Shown: one piece after another, positions 63,658-64,000 of the stretch
Numbering within the stretch: position 1 is the stretch's first letter
Layout of the letters: the number at the start of each line of letters is the position of its first letter
DNA from: Viola odorata
Taxonomy: Eukaryota > Streptophyta > Magnoliopsida > Malpighiales > Violaceae
Length of the DNA: 64,000 nucleotides
Reading direction: 5' to 3'
Assembly (NCBI GenBank): GCA_963691705.1
Contig: OY829540.1
Span: 48,148,158-48,212,157, forward strand
Notes under the pieces: model-generated
What the model was told of the DNA's origin: nothing
Databases searched by the model: none
What the model saw: only the letters and a program-made list of their open reading frames with translations
Program-made: the position numbers and the translations under genes

Positions 63658-64000
63658 AATGCGTATGTAGAAAACAAGGAAGGAAAAGCAATGACACAAA
63701 GAAAAGCTAGCTTAAATAAAAGAAGAATAGAAAGGAAAAAAGAAAAATGAAAGCTGAAATGTTGAACATGGAAGAACTTCAAAAATTTGACAAATGCACA
63801 CCTTAATAAGAACTACTACACTTCGTATGCAAGTATACACACTAGTCCCTTGCTTTGACTCACTTGTATTCTTTTCTTTTCTTTTTTCTTTTTTTTTGAT
63901 TTGGGACTTGATCTTTTCTTTTCTTTTCTTTTAGTCCCTTTTGTTCTCTTTTTTTTTTCTTTTTGAGTGAGTGCAAGAGAGCTCAATGATGTATGACAAG
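63658..64000 (-). other. Continuation of H leader; CT-rich tract at window end
   Basis: After the AGTAG duplication the H leader resumes. A TTTTC/CTTTT-rich microsatellite-like tract lies at about 63872-63965. No primer site or LTR terminus of H is recognisable before the window ends. Confidence 0.5.

Larger units (their letters stand above)
8754..64000 (-). mobile_element. Element H: host chromovirus-like Ty3/gypsy element, interrupted
   Basis: This is one minus-strand retrotransposon exploded by later insertions. Its own sequence is about 8754-9475, 12145-15387, 30889-31923, 48009-49464 and 63658 to the end. Read on the minus strand, the pieces come in the order leader, gag, protease, RT, RNase H, integrase, 3' LTR. 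At each junction one copy of a target duplication separates the pieces, and at the E2 insertion the gag reading frame and gag similarity resume exactly across the gap. The wording of RT, protease and integrase resembles the CRM/chromovirus branch, but no chromodomain is seen. The 5' LTR lies beyond the window. Confidence 0.75.

Overview
The window is plant nuclear DNA, most likely from a eudicot. The evidence is AT-rich spacer, plant Ty3/gypsy LTR retrotransposons of the chromovirus and Tat/Ogre types, a Tourist-like MITE, a hAT-type DNA transposon, and gene fragments whose translation resembles plant mitochondrial complex I and plant copper chaperones. I see no intact ordinary host gene and no rRNA, tRNA or CRISPR. 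Nearly everything is mobile DNA, much of it inserted inside other mobile DNA.

Layout. 1-4.8 kb: AT-rich spacer with one MITE and a doubtful GC-richer ORF region. 4.83-6.82 kb: the left end of an LTR retrotransposon (LTR with 14-bp perfect inverted termini, primer site, start of gag), cut off by TTCGGTA-rich transposon-like sequence. 7.2-8.75 kb: AT-rich spacer. From about 8.75 kb to beyond the right end lies one old minus-strand chromovirus-like element, here called H. It survives as five pieces: part of the 3' LTR, RT-RNase H-integrase at 12.2-15.4 kb, gag C-terminus plus protease at 30.9-31.9 kb, gag N-terminus at 48.0-49.2 kb, and leader at 49.2-49.5 and 63.66-64.0 kb.

Four elements sit inside H, each bounded by a target-site duplication visible in the sequence. 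(1) A 2.66-kb hAT-type element (9476-12136, 8-bp TSD CTCAAGAG) in the H LTR carries captured pieces of two unrelated nuclear genes: complex I NDUFS7 and a CCH/ATX1-type copper chaperone. (2) E1, an Ogre-like plus-strand element (15388-30883, TSD ACTCC) has 3.2-3.3-kb LTRs, an extra ORF before gag and an in-frame 150-bp intron between protease and RT. Its pol stops early in RT and is followed by 2 kb of tandem repeats. (3) E2, a young Tat-type plus-strand element (31924-48003, TSD CCACC, 541-bp LTRs with about six differences) has an uninterrupted gag-pol frame of about 1956 codons. Its 9-kb 3' region carries four antisense genes, two of them intron-containing paralogues, and each has its own TATA-like box. 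(4) E4, an older Tat-type minus-strand element (49465-63652, TSD AGTAG, LTRs about 3% different) has a pol broken by nonsense changes and a frameshift, plus a decayed antisense plant-mobile-domain (PMD) gene with its own promoter and introns.

How the parts relate. Only E2 looks potentially able to make its own RT, RNase H and integrase. E1, H, E4 and the hAT element are defective copies that would depend on proteins from elsewhere. The least ordinary features are the antisense gene cluster of E2, the two-gene capture by the hAT element, and the change from pol to minisatellite in E1.
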